64,000 nt of DNA from Pseudomonas sp. URMO17WK12:I11 (GCF_007677725.1 NZ_VEDF01000009.1:173512-237511), one strand, 5' to 3'. Positions 20,726 through 30,879 are shown, counted from the first letter of the stretch. Numbers and translations are program-made. The notes: generated by a model from the letters alone, not told the origin.

Positions 20726-22186
20726 TCAGGACGAGCAGCTGATTTCCAGGTGCTTGCCCCATTCAGGCGGACGCTCGGCATAGGCCTGCATGCCAGCCTG
20801 TTCTTCGAACGGTCTGGTCAGCACCTGATGCAGGCGCCGCACCTCGCTGTAGTCGCCTGCCTCAGCCGCTTCGATGGCCCGCTGCGCCAGGTAGTTGCGC
20901 AGTATGTACAGCGGGTTCACCGCATGCATGCGCTCGCGTCGGCCGGTCGCATTGTCGGCTTCGCGCTGGCAGCGCGCCAGGTAGTCGGCAGCCCAGGCGT
21001 CGAAACCGGCCAGGTCGATGAAATCATCACGTAGCAGCTGCAGGGCGTCAGCCACCGGCTGCTCGCCCAGCCTGCGGAAGAACAAGGTGTAATCCACGCC
21101 ACCGCTCTGCATGCGCTGCAGCAGCCGTTCGACCAAGGCCATGTCCTCATCTTCGGCGCTGGTCAGGCCCAGGCGGCGGCGCATCAGGTCCAGGTAATGG
21201 GCCTGGTACAGCGGCAGGAACAACTCCAGGGTCTGCTTCAGCGCTTCGACCTCGATCACCGTGGTCAAGGCCTGGGCGAGGGCGCTGAGGTTCCAGTGGG
21301 CAATGGGCACCTGGTTGGCATAGCTGTAACGGCCACGGTCATCGGAATGGTTGCAGATGAAGTTGGCGTTGAAATCATCGAGGAAGGCGAACGGTCCGAA
21401 GTCGAAGGTGATGCCCAGGATCGACATGTTGTCGGTGTTCATCACGCCGTGGCAGAAACCGTAGGCCTGCCAGTAGGCGATCAGCTCGGCATTGCGTTCG
21501 ACGATGGTGCGGAACATGGCCAGGTAGGGCTGTTCGGCGTCCCGGCATTCGGGGTAATGCTCGGCGAGCACGTGGTCGATCAACACCCGTTGCTGTTCAG
21601 GCTGCTTGGTGTAGTAGAAATACTCGAAGTGGCCGAAGCGCACGTGGCTGGGCGCCAGGCGCGTCAGCATCGCTGCGCTTTCGCGGGTTTCGCGCCAAAC
21701 CGTGGTGCTCGAGCCTATTACGCAGAGTGCCCGGCTGCTGGGAATGCCCAGCGCATGCAGGGCTTCGGAGGCAAGGAATTCGCGGATCGACGAGCGCAGC
21801 ACGGCGCGCCCGTCGCCCATGCGTGAATACGGGGTCTGGCCAGCACCCTTGAGGTGCAGGTCCCAGTGCTCGCCGCGCTCATTGCGCACCTCAGCCAGGA
21901 GCAAACCGCGACCATCGCCCAGGCGCGGGTTGTACGAGCCAAATTGATGCCCAGAGTAGACCATTGCGCGGGGGTCGGCTTCTTCCCAGAGCTTGTGGCC
22001 GCTGAACAGCTCGGCGAACAGCGGCAGTTGCGCCTGGGCAGGGTCGAGATCGAGCAGCCCCATGGCCGACTCGCTGGCCACCACCAGGCGCGGGTCGGCG
22101 ATGGGATCGGGCAGCACCTGGGTGGAAAATGCATCGCCCAGACTGGCGAAGCGGTTGTCGAAGGTCAGTTGGTCGAGGGCTTTCAC
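20726..22186 (-). CDS. selO: Protein adenylyltransferase SelO (YdiU)
   Basis: A 486-residue pseudokinase-fold enzyme that transfers AMP to protein Ser, Thr or Tyr residues. The glycine-rich loop region LGDGRGLLLAEV, the LKGAGQTPYSRMGDGRA block and the DFGPFAFLDDFN motif identify the family. The C-terminus EISCSS keeps the conserved penultimate-region Cys found where eukaryotic SelO has selenocysteine. The GTG at 22186 is preferred because AGGAG lies 6 nt upstream; an ATG 24 bp earlier (22210) lacks this support. It lies downstream of mscK on the same strand. Confidence 0.93.
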   Translation of the reverse strand: MKALDQLTFDNRFASLGDAFSTQVLPDPIADPRLVVASESAMGLLDLDPAQAQLPLFAELFSGHKLWEEADPRAMVYSGHQFGSYNPRLGDGRGLLLAEVRNERGEHWDLHLKGAGQTPYSRMGDGRAVLRSSIREFLASEALHALGIPSSRALCVIGSSTTVWRETRESAAMLTRLAPSHVRFGHFEYFYYTKQPEQQRVLIDHVLAEHYPECRDAEQPYLAMFRTIVERNAELIAYWQAYGFCHGVMNTDNMSILGITFDFGPFAFLDDFNANFICNHSDDRGRYSYANQVPIAHWNLSALAQALTTVIEVEALKQTLELFLPLYQAHYLDLMRRRLGLTSAEDEDMALVERLLQRMQSGGVDYTLFFRRLGEQPVADALQLLRDDFIDLAGFDAWAADYLARCQREADNATGRRERMHAVNPLYILRNYLAQRAIEAAEAGDYSEVRRLHQVLTRPFEEQAGMQAYAERPPEWGKHLEISCSS

Positions 22187-22215
22187 AGGCTGCTCCTGGT
22201 TGAGGGCCATTGGGG

Positions 22216-22245
22216 CCGTCTTGCGGCCCTACGCGGGCAAGACGG
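22216..22245. terminator. Hairpin between mscK and selO
   Basis: Arms CCGTCTTGC and GCAAGACGG (9 bp, perfect) with a 12-nt loop. No T tract follows on either strand, so it may be a REP-like stem or a weak terminator or attenuator. Confidence 0.4.
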
Positions 22246-22308
22246 CTCGCCCCTGATTGGCGGCGAGCCTTCCCGGCATTGTGCACAGCGTAAAGTATTG
22301 GAGCCCCA

Positions 22309-25300
22309 TCAAGCCGGAGCAGTGCCATCCGATTTCGGCTGCTCCATCGCTATCAGCTGCTGCTTGCCGCCTTTGGGATCCATCAGGAACACTTCCACCT
22401 GGCGCACCGAGATCTTGATGTCGTGGGCCTTGAACTCGCGGTTGATGTAGCGGTTGATCTCGTCGAGCGTCGGGTTGCGATCGCCAAGGTCGCGTACATG
22501 CATGCGCAGTTCGTGGTCCAGCGAGCTCTCGCCGAAGTTCAGGAAGTACACGATGGGCTCAGGGTCCTTGAGTACCCGCGGGTTTTCATGGGCGCCCTTG
22601 AGCAGCAGGTCGCGCACCAGATCAAGGTCAGAGCCGTAGTCGATGCCCAGCTTCAGTGTTACCCGCGTGACCGTATCGGTCAGCGACCAGTTGATCAGCT
22701 GCCCGGTGATGAAGGTCTTGTTGGGAACGATGATGTCCTTGCGGTCGAAGTCGGTGATGGTGGTAGCGCGGATGCGAATCTTGCTCACGGTGCCGGACAG
22801 GTTGCCGATGGTGATGGTGTCGCCGATGCGCACCGGGCGCTCGAACAGGATCATGATGCCGGAGATGAAGTTGGCGAAGATCTCCTGCATGCCGAAACCC
22901 AGGCCCACCGACAAGGCCGCGACCAGCCACTGCAGCTTGTCCCAGCTCACCCCCAGGGTCGACAGGGTACTGACGATCCCGACGCCGACGATGGTGTAGG
23001 ACAGCAGCGTGGTCGTTGCGTAGGCGCTGCCCTGGGCAAGGTTCAGGCGCGACAGCACCAGCACCTCGAGCAGGCCCGGCAAGTTGCCCGCCAGGGCGAA
23101 GGTGATGCCGACGATCACCAGGGCGCCGAGCAGGTCGCCGAGGCTGATCGGTACCATGCTGGCGGCAGCGCCGGTGCCGCTGGTGTATTCGTAGAGGACG
23201 AAGTTGTTGAGGTAGGCGAATACCGACAGCAGGTCCGACCAGACCCAGTACAACCCGGCGATGAAGCCGCCCAGCAGCGCCAGGCGGATCAGGCGCAGCG
23301 ATTGCTGGTTGACCTGCTCGATGTCCAGGGTGGGCTCTTCGCTGATCACTTCGCCGTCCAGCCCTTCCTTGGCGGCCTGGCGCTTGCTCAAGGCGCGTTG
23401 ATAGGCCAGGCGCCGCGCCGCCACCGACAGCCCGCGCACGAACGCCGCTTCGATCACCAGCCAGAACAGCAGCAGGTACAAGGTGTAGATCAAGCGGTCG
23501 GTGAGCTTCAGCGCGGTGTAGTAATAGCCGAAGCACACCGCGACGAACAAGGCGATCGGCAGGGCGGTGAACGCCACCCCCACGGCCTTGCGGAACAGCG
23601 AGGTGTCGCGATGCGCAGGGCTGCTCAACAGCAGGCGGCTGAGCAACCAGGCCATCAGTGCGTAGCAGGTCAGCACCACACCGATGCCGAGCACATCTTC
23701 AGCCAGCGCCGAGGGCTGGTGCTCGGCCACCGCCACCACGCCGACCAACGCCAGCACCACCGTGCCAAGGCGGCGCACCCAACCACGCAGGAATTCGACC
23801 TGCGGCTTGTGCCAGCGGAAGTGGATCTCGGCCACACCGCCCGGCGAAAGAATGCGATAGGCGGTGTAGAACACCAGCCAGGCCTGGGCCAGCTGCCACA
23901 AGGCGGCACCCAGGTTGGCGTTCTGCCCGCGGGCGTCGATCTGCAAGGCATAACTGCAAAGCGCCAGGCCCAGGCTGACCGGCATTGCCAGGAGAATGTT
24001 GATGAGGATCGCCTGGGGCGTGTGCCACTGGCTGTCGCGGCGGAAGTGGCCGATATCCTGGTGCACCTTGCCCAGGCGCTGATACAGGTACTTGCGCCGC
24101 CATTGCAGGGCGCCGATCACCAGCAGCAGCGGCAGGAACAGCAGCGGGCGCTGGATCAGGCCATCGCCCAGTTCCTTGACCCCCGAGGCCCACGGCAGGC
24201 TGGCAACCTGCTCCGGCAAGCGCTCTGGCACCAGGCGCAACCAATCCCAGTCCAGCGGCTTGTTGCTGGGAATCCAGAACATCTGTTCGTCGAGGGTGTT
24301 GCGCAGGCCGATGGCGGTGCCGAGCAGTTGCTTCTGGTTGAGCTGCAGGGTGATCGATTCGTTGAGCAGTGCCGACAATTCGCGGTTCAGGCGCTCGAGC
24401 AGGTCGCTGCGGGTGATCGCCACCTCGAGCAAGGCCCGGCGCAGCTGGGGGGTGACATCCTGTTCGGGCTGAGTGGCTAGCAAACGGTCGACGTAGGTCA
24501 CCGGGCTGCTCATCTGCTCGCGCTGCTGGTTGATCTCGAACTGGTACAGGCGGATATCGGCAATCTGGTCGGCCAGGTCGCGGTCCAGCTTCAGGTGCGG
24601 CAGCGCCTGTTTCTGCTTGTAGAGGATCTTGGACAGCAGCAGGCTGCCCTTGAGCACGTTGATCTGCTCGTCCAGGGCCTGGTCAGCCTGGGTCAGGCTA
24701 TCGAGCTGCTGTTTGGTGCGCAGGTTCTGTTGGGTCAGCTCGTTGAGGCGGTCGGTGCTTTTGAGCAGGTAGTCGGACAGCTTGAGGTTGGCTGCACTTT
24801 CGGTAGCCAGCAGGCTGCTGCCGCCGGCCTTCTGCGCCTCGATGGACTGCTGGGTGACGGTTTGCTGCGACTGGGCCAGGCGCTTTTCGTTGATCAGCGT
24901 CTGCAAGTCCTGGATTTCCTGCTCCAGGCGCGCGGTACGCTCGATGAGCAGGTCGTGGCGGGCATTGCCCAGGTCCTGCAGCAGGCCGTTGCCGGCCAGC
25001 TCCTGGCGGCGCAGCAAGGTCGTGGCATTGAGCGAGGCCAGTTCGGCGAGCAACTGGTTGCGCTGGTCGGCGTTGATCGGCTTGCCGCCGTCCTTGCCAC
25101 TCTTGAGGCTGTTGTTGATCTGTTGGGCGCGGGTCTGGTTGTTGCTGATCTCGGCCTGGGCACGCTCAGGGCGAGTTTGCGAGTTGATGATCAGGCTGTT
25201 GGCCTCGGACAGGGCCTTTTGCAACTCACCCTGCTGGGTGTTGCGCTCACTGAGCATCTGCTCGAGCTGCGGTACGCTCAAGTTGGCGTAGCGCTGAGCC

Positions 25301-25617
25301 AACGGCTGCGCCTTGCTCTGCTTGAGCTTGGCCAGTTCCTTCTGATTGTCGCTGGTTTCCTTGGGCGCATCGGCCAACTGTTGCTTGAGCTCGGCCAGCT
25401 TGCGCTCGCTGTCTTGCTTGCTGTTGAGCAGGCCCAGGGTTTGCTCCAGCACCTGCTGCAAGGCCTTCTGATCGGCTTCGGGCAGCTTGCGCTCGGCAAT
25501 CTTGTCGAGGCTGCTCTGGATGCTGGCGGTGGTCGGGGCTTCTGCCGCGTTGGCGGCGAAACAAAGGCACAGGCACAACCCGAGCAGGGCTGTGCGAAGG
25601 TACACGCGCAGGGACAT
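22309..25617 (-). CDS. mscK: Mechanosensitive channel, MscK/KefA type
   Basis: The 1102-residue protein begins with a signal peptide (MSLRVYLRTALLGLCLCLCFAANA). A long periplasmic coiled-coil domain follows (about residues 25-480), then about eleven membrane helices. The C-terminal MscS module has pore helix glycine/alanine pattern LSVGLGFGMQEIFANFISG and a beta domain (FERPVRIGDTITI). It opens on hypo-osmotic shock; E. coli MscK is K+-regulated. The start is set at 25617 because the upstream extension has no family likeness and the signal peptide begins there. It begins 34 bp after the K+/H+ antiporter gene, so the two are probably one operon. Confidence 0.93.
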   Translation of the reverse strand: MSLRVYLRTALLGLCLCLCFAANAAEAPTTASIQSSLDKIAERKLPEADQKALQQVLEQTLGLLNSKQDSERKLAELKQQLADAPKETSDNQKELAKLKQSKAQPLAQRYANLSVPQLEQMLSERNTQQGELQKALSEANSLIINSQTRPERAQAEISNNQTRAQQINNSLKSGKDGGKPINADQRNQLLAELASLNATTLLRRQELAGNGLLQDLGNARHDLLIERTARLEQEIQDLQTLINEKRLAQSQQTVTQQSIEAQKAGGSSLLATESAANLKLSDYLLKSTDRLNELTQQNLRTKQQLDSLTQADQALDEQINVLKGSLLLSKILYKQKQALPHLKLDRDLADQIADIRLYQFEINQQREQMSSPVTYVDRLLATQPEQDVTPQLRRALLEVAITRSDLLERLNRELSALLNESITLQLNQKQLLGTAIGLRNTLDEQMFWIPSNKPLDWDWLRLVPERLPEQVASLPWASGVKELGDGLIQRPLLFLPLLLVIGALQWRRKYLYQRLGKVHQDIGHFRRDSQWHTPQAILINILLAMPVSLGLALCSYALQIDARGQNANLGAALWQLAQAWLVFYTAYRILSPGGVAEIHFRWHKPQVEFLRGWVRRLGTVVLALVGVVAVAEHQPSALAEDVLGIGVVLTCYALMAWLLSRLLLSSPAHRDTSLFRKAVGVAFTALPIALFVAVCFGYYYTALKLTDRLIYTLYLLLFWLVIEAAFVRGLSVAARRLAYQRALSKRQAAKEGLDGEVISEEPTLDIEQVNQQSLRLIRLALLGGFIAGLYWVWSDLLSVFAYLNNFVLYEYTSGTGAAASMVPISLGDLLGALVIVGITFALAGNLPGLLEVLVLSRLNLAQGSAYATTTLLSYTIVGVGIVSTLSTLGVSWDKLQWLVAALSVGLGFGMQEIFANFISGIMILFERPVRIGDTITIGNLSGTVSKIRIRATTITDFDRKDIIVPNKTFITGQLINWSLTDTVTRVTLKLGIDYGSDLDLVRDLLLKGAHENPRVLKDPEPIVYFLNFGESSLDHELRMHVRDLGDRNPTLDEINRYINREFKAHDIKISVRQVEVFLMDPKGGKQQLIAMEQPKSDGTAPA

Positions 25618-25651
25618 AGGCAGACTACTTTGGATCAGGCGGAAACGGAGT

Positions 25652-27394
25652 TTAGAGGAACAATCCTGGTCCGGGTCGCGTTCCTTCGGGGAATCTGACG
25701 CCGACTTTCTGGATCTTGTTCCCGTCCAGGGTCGCCACGGTCCAGATCGTGCCATGCCATTCGACCTGGTCGCCTACTACTGGAGCGCCTCCGACCTTTT
25801 GTCGGATGAACTGCGCCAGCGGCATTTTCGCGTCCAGGCCGTCGAGCTTGAGGCCATACAGCGCAGCGACCGCGCCCAGCTCGGCATCGCCTTCGAGCAC
25901 GAAGTCGCCGAAGAAGCGCAGGTCCAGCCCGCGCTGCGGTGCCTGGCTGAACAGCTTGCCCAAGGCCGGCAGGTTGTGTTCGTGGCCGATCACGCAGAGC
26001 ATGTCGCCCACCTCCAGCACCGTGCTGCCCGAGGGGTGCAGCAGTTGCTCGTTGCGAAACAGGGCGGCGATGCGTGTGCCCTCGGGCATCTTCAATTCGC
26101 GCAGGGCTGCGCCGATGCACCACTTTTCCGCACCCAGGCGGTACACGAACAGCTCCCACTCGCTGGTCACATGCACCTCCAGCGCCGAGCGGGAAATGGG
26201 TGCCGGGTCTGGTGGTACCGTGACTTTCAGCAGCTTGGCCATCCACGGCAAGCTGGTGCCTTGCACCAGCAGCGATACCAGCACGATGAAGAACGCCAGG
26301 TTGAAGAACAGCTGCGCATCGGGCAGCCCCGCCATCAACGGGAACACCGCCAGAATGATCGGCACCGCACCGCGCAGGCCGACCCAGCTGATGAAGCCTT
26401 TTTCGCGGCCGTGGAAGGCCTTGAATGGCAGCAGTGCGGCCACCACCGACAACGGCCGCGCCACCAGGATCATCCACAGCGCCAGGCCCAGCGCCGGTAC
26501 GGCGATCGGCAGCAGGTCGTGAGGCGTGACCAGCAACCCCAGGACCAGGAACATGCCGATCTGCGCGAGCCAGGCCATGCCGTCGAGCATGTGCAGGATG
26601 CCGTGGCGGCTGCGGATCGGCTTGTTACCCAGTACCAGGCCGCACAGGTATACGGCCAGGAAGCCGCTGCCATGCAGGGCGTTGGTCAGCGAGAACACCA
26701 CCAGGCCACCGGCCACCACCAGAATCGGGTACAGGCCACCGGCCAGGTTGATGCGATTGACCAGTTGCAGCATCAGCCAGCCGCCACCCAGGCCGAGCAG
26801 CCCGCCGATGCCGAACTCGCGCAGCAGGTGGGTCAGCAGGCTCCAGTGCAAGCCGGTCTGGCCGCTGGCGATCATGTCGATCAAGGTAACGGTGAGGAAT
26901 ACTGCCATCGGGTCGTTGCTGCCCGATTCGATTTCCAGGGTGGCCGTGACCCGTTCGTTCAGGCCCTTGCCGCCAAGCAGCGAGAATACCGCCGCCGCGT
27001 CCGTGGAACCGACGATGGCACCAATCAGCAAGCCTTGGATCAGGCTCAGGTTGAACAACCAGGCCGCGACCAGGCCGGTCAGCGCCGTGGTGATCATCAC
27101 CCCGATAGTGGCCAGCGACAGCGCCGGCCACAGGGCCACGCGAAAGCTCGCGACCCGTGTGCGCAGCCCGCCATCGAGCAGGATCACTGCCAGGGCCAGA
27201 TTGCCTACCAGGTAAGCGGTGGGGTAGTTGTTGAAGATGATGCCGCCACCGTCGACCCCGGCAACCATGCCTACCGCCAGGATGATGACCAGAATCGGGA
27301 TACCCAGACGCGACGACAGCGAGCTGACCAGAATACTCGCGCCCACCAGCAATGCGCCGATCAGAAACAGGCTGTTGATGGTGCTGGCATCCAA
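25652..27394 (-). CDS. nhaP2: K+/H+ antiporter, CPA1 family (NhaP2/CvrA)
   Basis: 580 residues if started at the TTG at 27394, which has GGAG 9 nt upstream and gives the usual LDASTINSLFLIGALLVG N-terminus. A second TTG at 27451 would add 19 residues. About 13 membrane helices carry the CPA exchanger core with GSTDAAAVFSLLG. A cytoplasmic TrkA-C/RCK_C domain lies at about 395-480 and a CorC/HlyC-type C-terminal domain at about 490-575. The family exports K+ in exchange for protons. The pairing with mscK suggests joint control of potassium and turgor. Confidence 0.9.
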   Translation of the reverse strand: MDASTINSLFLIGALLVGASILVSSLSSRLGIPILVIILAVGMVAGVDGGGIIFNNYPTAYLVGNLALAVILLDGGLRTRVASFRVALWPALSLATIGVMITTALTGLVAAWLFNLSLIQGLLIGAIVGSTDAAAVFSLLGGKGLNERVTATLEIESGSNDPMAVFLTVTLIDMIASGQTGLHWSLLTHLLREFGIGGLLGLGGGWLMLQLVNRINLAGGLYPILVVAGGLVVFSLTNALHGSGFLAVYLCGLVLGNKPIRSRHGILHMLDGMAWLAQIGMFLVLGLLVTPHDLLPIAVPALGLALWMILVARPLSVVAALLPFKAFHGREKGFISWVGLRGAVPIILAVFPLMAGLPDAQLFFNLAFFIVLVSLLVQGTSLPWMAKLLKVTVPPDPAPISRSALEVHVTSEWELFVYRLGAEKWCIGAALRELKMPEGTRIAALFRNEQLLHPSGSTVLEVGDMLCVIGHEHNLPALGKLFSQAPQRGLDLRFFGDFVLEGDAELGAVAALYGLKLDGLDAKMPLAQFIRQKVGGAPVVGDQVEWHGTIWTVATLDGNKIQKVGVRFPEGTRPGPGLFL

Positions 27395-27501
27395 AGGCAG
27401 GTACTCCGGGGTCGTGCGGAAAGGAACTTGAATGGGCAAGTCGCGTGCCAATCGATTCTAACCTGATGAATTGGCAGCATGTAAAGCGTTTCTGCAGATG
27501 T

Positions 27502-27527
27502 AAAAAAGGCACCGCGAGGGTGCCTTT
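27502..27527 (-). terminator. Intrinsic terminator after betA
   Basis: On the reverse strand the hairpin AAAGGCACC/GGTGCC is followed by a run of six T. It lies 32 bp beyond the betA stop and ends the betIBA transcript. Confidence 0.85.
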
Positions 27528-27558
27528 CAGTGCCGCCAGGTTACCAACCAGGGTTGGC

Positions 27559-29250
27559 TTAGCCCTGCTTCACTTCGCGCATCGCTTTGCCTTTGACCGG
27601 AGCACCATTGGCCTTGTAGTACTTGGCCGTGCTGCGCGGCAGTGGCTTGCGACCACGGATCTTGTCCGAGATCTTTTCCGCGATCATGATCGTGGTGGCA
27701 TTCAGGTTGCCGGTGATGATGATCGGCATGATCGAGGCGTCGACCACGCGCAGACCTTGCATGCCATGGACGCGACCTTCGCCATCGACCACAGCCATCT
27801 CGTCGGTGCCCATCTTGCAGGAACAGGACGGGTGATACGCGGTTTCGGCGTGCTCGCGGATGAACTTGTCCAGCTCTTCATCGGTTTGCACGTGCTCGCC
27901 CGGGCTGATCTCGCGCCCGCGGTACGGGTCGAGCGCCGGCTGGGCCATGATTTCCCGGGTCAGGCGGATGCCGTCGCGGAATTCCTGCCAATCCTGCTCG
28001 GTGGCCATGTAGTTGAAGAGGATGCTCGGGTGCTGACGCGGGTCTTTGGACTTGGCCTGGATACGCCCGCGGCTTGGCGAACGCATCGAGCCCATGTGCG
28101 CCTGGAAGCCGTGTTCCTGCACGCCTTTGGAGCCGTTGTAATTGATCGCCACCGGCAGGAAGTGGTACTGGATGTTCGGCCACTCGAACTCAGGACGCGA
28201 GCGAATGAAACCGCCTGCCTCGAACTGGTTGCTGGCGCCGATTCCGGTACCGTTGAACAGCCACTCGGCGCCGATGGCCGGCTGGTTCCACCAGAGCAGC
28301 GAAGGGTACAGCGATACTGGCTGAGTGCAGGCGTACTGCAGGTACAGCTCCAGGTGGTCCTGCAGGTTCTCACCTACCCCTGGCAGGTCGTGCACCACCG
28401 GGATATCCAGGCTTTCGAGCAGGGCGCGCGGGCCGACGCCGGAGCGTTGCAGCAGCTGCGGCGAAGCGATGGCGCCAGAGCTGACGATGACTTCCTTGCG
28501 CGCACGGGCTTCGACGCGCTCTTCGCTGTCGCCGACCAGGTAGGTCACGCCAACGGCGCGCTTGCCTTCGAACAGCACGCGGTCGCTCAGGGCGTGGGTA
28601 ACGATGGTCAGGTTCGGGCGTTTCTTGGCCTGGTCCAGGTAACCACGGGCGGTGCTGGCGCGACGACCCTTCTTGGTCACGGTACGGTCCATCGGACCGA
28701 AGCCTTCCTGCTGGTAACCGTTCAGGTCTTCGGTGCGCGGATAGCCGGCCTGCACGCCGGCCTCGACCATGGCGTTGAACAGCGGGTTGTTGCCAGCCTT
28801 GGGCGTGGTGACGCTGACCGGGCCTTCGCCGCCGTGGTAGTCATTGGGGCCGATGTCACGGGTTTCGGCCTTGCGGAAGTACGGCAGGCAGTCCGAGTAA
28901 GTCCAGTCTTCCAGGCCTGGCAGTTCGGCCCAGCCATCGAAGTCCATGGCGTTGCCACGGATGTAGCACATGCCGTTGATCAGCGACGAGCCGCCCAGGC
29001 CCTTGCCGCGTCCACATTCCATGCGGCGGCCGTCCATGTGCGGCTCTGGGTCGGTTTCGTAGGCCCAGTTATAGCGCCGACCTTGCAGTGGGAAGGCCAG
29101 TGCAGCCGGCATTTGCGTGCGGAAATCGAAGCGGTAGTCCGGGCCACCGGCTTCGAGCAGCAGCACGGTCACGCTGGCGTCTTCGGTCAGGCGCGTCGCC
29201 AGGGTGTTACCGGCCGAGCCTGCGCCGACGATGATGTAATCATATTCCAT
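27559..29250 (-). CDS. betA: Choline dehydrogenase
   Basis: A 563-residue membrane-associated FAD enzyme of the GMC oxidoreductase family that oxidises choline to betaine aldehyde. The FAD motif YIIVGAGSAGNTLATRL is at the N-terminus. GMC signature 1 (GRGKGLGGSSLINGMCYIRGN) and signature 2 (SSGAIASPQLLQRSG) are present. The C-terminal HPSCSCKMG block holds the active-site histidine. Third gene of betIBA. Confidence 0.97.
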   Translation of the reverse strand: MEYDYIIVGAGSAGNTLATRLTEDASVTVLLLEAGGPDYRFDFRTQMPAALAFPLQGRRYNWAYETDPEPHMDGRRMECGRGKGLGGSSLINGMCYIRGNAMDFDGWAELPGLEDWTYSDCLPYFRKAETRDIGPNDYHGGEGPVSVTTPKAGNNPLFNAMVEAGVQAGYPRTEDLNGYQQEGFGPMDRTVTKKGRRASTARGYLDQAKKRPNLTIVTHALSDRVLFEGKRAVGVTYLVGDSEERVEARARKEVIVSSGAIASPQLLQRSGVGPRALLESLDIPVVHDLPGVGENLQDHLELYLQYACTQPVSLYPSLLWWNQPAIGAEWLFNGTGIGASNQFEAGGFIRSRPEFEWPNIQYHFLPVAINYNGSKGVQEHGFQAHMGSMRSPSRGRIQAKSKDPRQHPSILFNYMATEQDWQEFRDGIRLTREIMAQPALDPYRGREISPGEHVQTDEELDKFIREHAETAYHPSCSCKMGTDEMAVVDGEGRVHGMQGLRVVDASIMPIIITGNLNATTIMIAEKISDKIRGRKPLPRSTAKYYKANGAPVKGKAMREVKQG

Positions 29251-29269
29251 GGAGCTTCCTCCGGAAGCA

Positions 29270-29400
29270 GCGGCAAGCTTGGCGCTGCAAGCTGCAAGAA
29301 CAGGCAGCCGCGCAAAGCTTGCGGATGAATGAGGCCTGCAAGGGCCGGTGGCAGGGTGCCGACCGGCTCTTCTTGCAGCTTGAAGCGTGCGTCTTGCAGC
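29270..29400. repeat. MITE-like element with terminal inverted repeats, copy 2
   Basis: 131 bp in the betB-betA gap. The left arm 29270-29300 and right arm 29370-29400 are 31 bp each. The inner 12 bp of each (AAGCTGCAAGAA and TTCTTGCAGCTT) pair perfectly and the outer 8 pair at 7 positions. The right arm matches the complement of the 48623 copy at about 25 of 31 positions. No ORF lies inside. Confidence 0.7.
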
Positions 29401-29406
29401 GGTAGA

Positions 29407-30879
29407 TCAGAAGACCGACGCGTAGTCGCCCAGTTCGACCTGCACCGACTTGATGCGGGTGTACTGAGCCAGCGAGCTGATGCCGTTTTCACGGCCGACG
29501 CCCGACTGCTTGTAGCCACCGACCGGCATCTCTGCCGGCGACTCGCCCCAGGCGTTGATCCAGCAGATACCGGCTTCAAGCTTGTGGATGATGCGGTGGG
29601 CGCGGCTGATGTCGTTGGTGCAGACGCCGGCCGCCAAGCCGTACTCGGTGTCGTTGGCGCGGCGGATCACTTCGTCTTCGGTCTCGTAGGACAGAATGCT
29701 CATCACCGGGCCGAAGATCTCTTCCTTGACGATGGTCATGTCGTCGCGGCAGTCGGTGAATACGGTCGGCGCCACGAAGGCACCCTTGGCGAATTCACCC
29801 TCGTTCAGGCGCTCACCACCGCACAGCACACGGGCGCCTTCCTGCTTGCCCTTGGCGATGTAGCCCAGCACGCTTTCCATGTGCTGGAAGCTGACCAGTG
29901 GGCCGAAGTTGGTGTTTTCGTCTTCCGGGTTGCCAGCACGGATGCGGGCTACGCGCTCGACGATCTTGGCTTCGAAAGCGGCTTTCAGTTCAGCCGGGAC
30001 GAACACACGGGTGCCGTTGGTGCAGACCTGACCGGAGCTGTAGAAGTTGGCCATCATGGCAATGTCGGCGGCCTTGTCGAGGTCGGCATCTGCGCAGATG
30101 ATCAGCGGCGATTTGCCGCCCAGTTCCATGGTGACTTCCTTGAGCGACGAGCTCGAGGCGCTGGCCATGACTTTCTTGCCGGTGGTGGTGCCGCCGGTGA
30201 AGGAAACCTTCTCGATGCGTGGGTGTTCGGTCAGCCAGGTGCCGACTTCGCGGCCGCTGCCGGTCAGGACGTTGAACACCCCGTTCGGCAGGCCGGCTTC
30301 GGTGTAGATCTCGGCCAGCTTCAGGGTTGTCAGCGAAGTGACCTCCGAGGGCTTGAAGATCATCGCGTTACCGGCAGCCAGGGCCGGCGCGGACTTCCAC
30401 AGGGCGATCTGGATCGGGTAGTTCCAGGCGCCGATACCCACGGTGACGCCCAGTGGCTCACGGCGGGTATAGACGAAGGACGATTCACGCAGTGGAATCT
30501 GCTCGCCTTCGATGGCCGGCACCAGGCCTGCGTAGTACTCCAGGACATCGGCGCCAGTGACGATGTCGACGTAGCGGGTTTCGGAGTACGACTTGCCGGT
30601 ATCCAGGGTCTCCAGCATGGCCAGCTCGTCGTTGCGCTCGCGCAGGATGTCGACGGCGCGGCGCAGGATGCGCGAACGCTGCATGGCGGTCATCGCCGCC
30701 CAGACTTTCTGGCCGCGCTCGGCGCTTTCGACGGCTTTCTCGACGTCAGCCTCGGTGGCACGTTGCACGTGGGCGAGGACTTCGCCGGTCGCCGGGTTGA
30801 TGGCTTCGAAGGTGGCATCGCTGCCAGCGTCGACGTGAGCGCCATCGATGTAGAGTTTTTGCGTTCCGAAACGGGCCAT
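29407..30879 (-). CDS. betB: Betaine aldehyde dehydrogenase
   Basis: A 490-residue NAD(P)-dependent aldehyde dehydrogenase that oxidises betaine aldehyde to glycine betaine. The ALDH signatures are intact: FTGGTTTGKKVM (cofactor loop), MELGGKSPLI (general-base Glu) and SSGQVCTNGTR (catalytic Cys). The N-terminus MARFGTQKLYIDGAHVDAGS matches BetB. Second gene of betIBA, 39 bp after betI. Confidence 0.97.
   Translation of the reverse strand: MARFGTQKLYIDGAHVDAGSDATFEAINPATGEVLAHVQRATEADVEKAVESAERGQKVWAAMTAMQRSRILRRAVDILRERNDELAMLETLDTGKSYSETRYVDIVTGADVLEYYAGLVPAIEGEQIPLRESSFVYTRREPLGVTVGIGAWNYPIQIALWKSAPALAAGNAMIFKPSEVTSLTTLKLAEIYTEAGLPNGVFNVLTGSGREVGTWLTEHPRIEKVSFTGGTTTGKKVMASASSSSLKEVTMELGGKSPLIICADADLDKAADIAMMANFYSSGQVCTNGTRVFVPAELKAAFEAKIVERVARIRAGNPEDENTNFGPLVSFQHMESVLGYIAKGKQEGARVLCGGERLNEGEFAKGAFVAPTVFTDCRDDMTIVKEEIFGPVMSILSYETEDEVIRRANDTEYGLAAGVCTNDISRAHRIIHKLEAGICWINAWGESPAEMPVGGYKQSGVGRENGISSLAQYTRIKSVQVELGDYASVF

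Noticed and set aside
22216..22245. Possible riboswitch between mscK and selO
   Set aside because: Only a single hairpin is visible, with no conserved aptamer layout; listed as a stem only.
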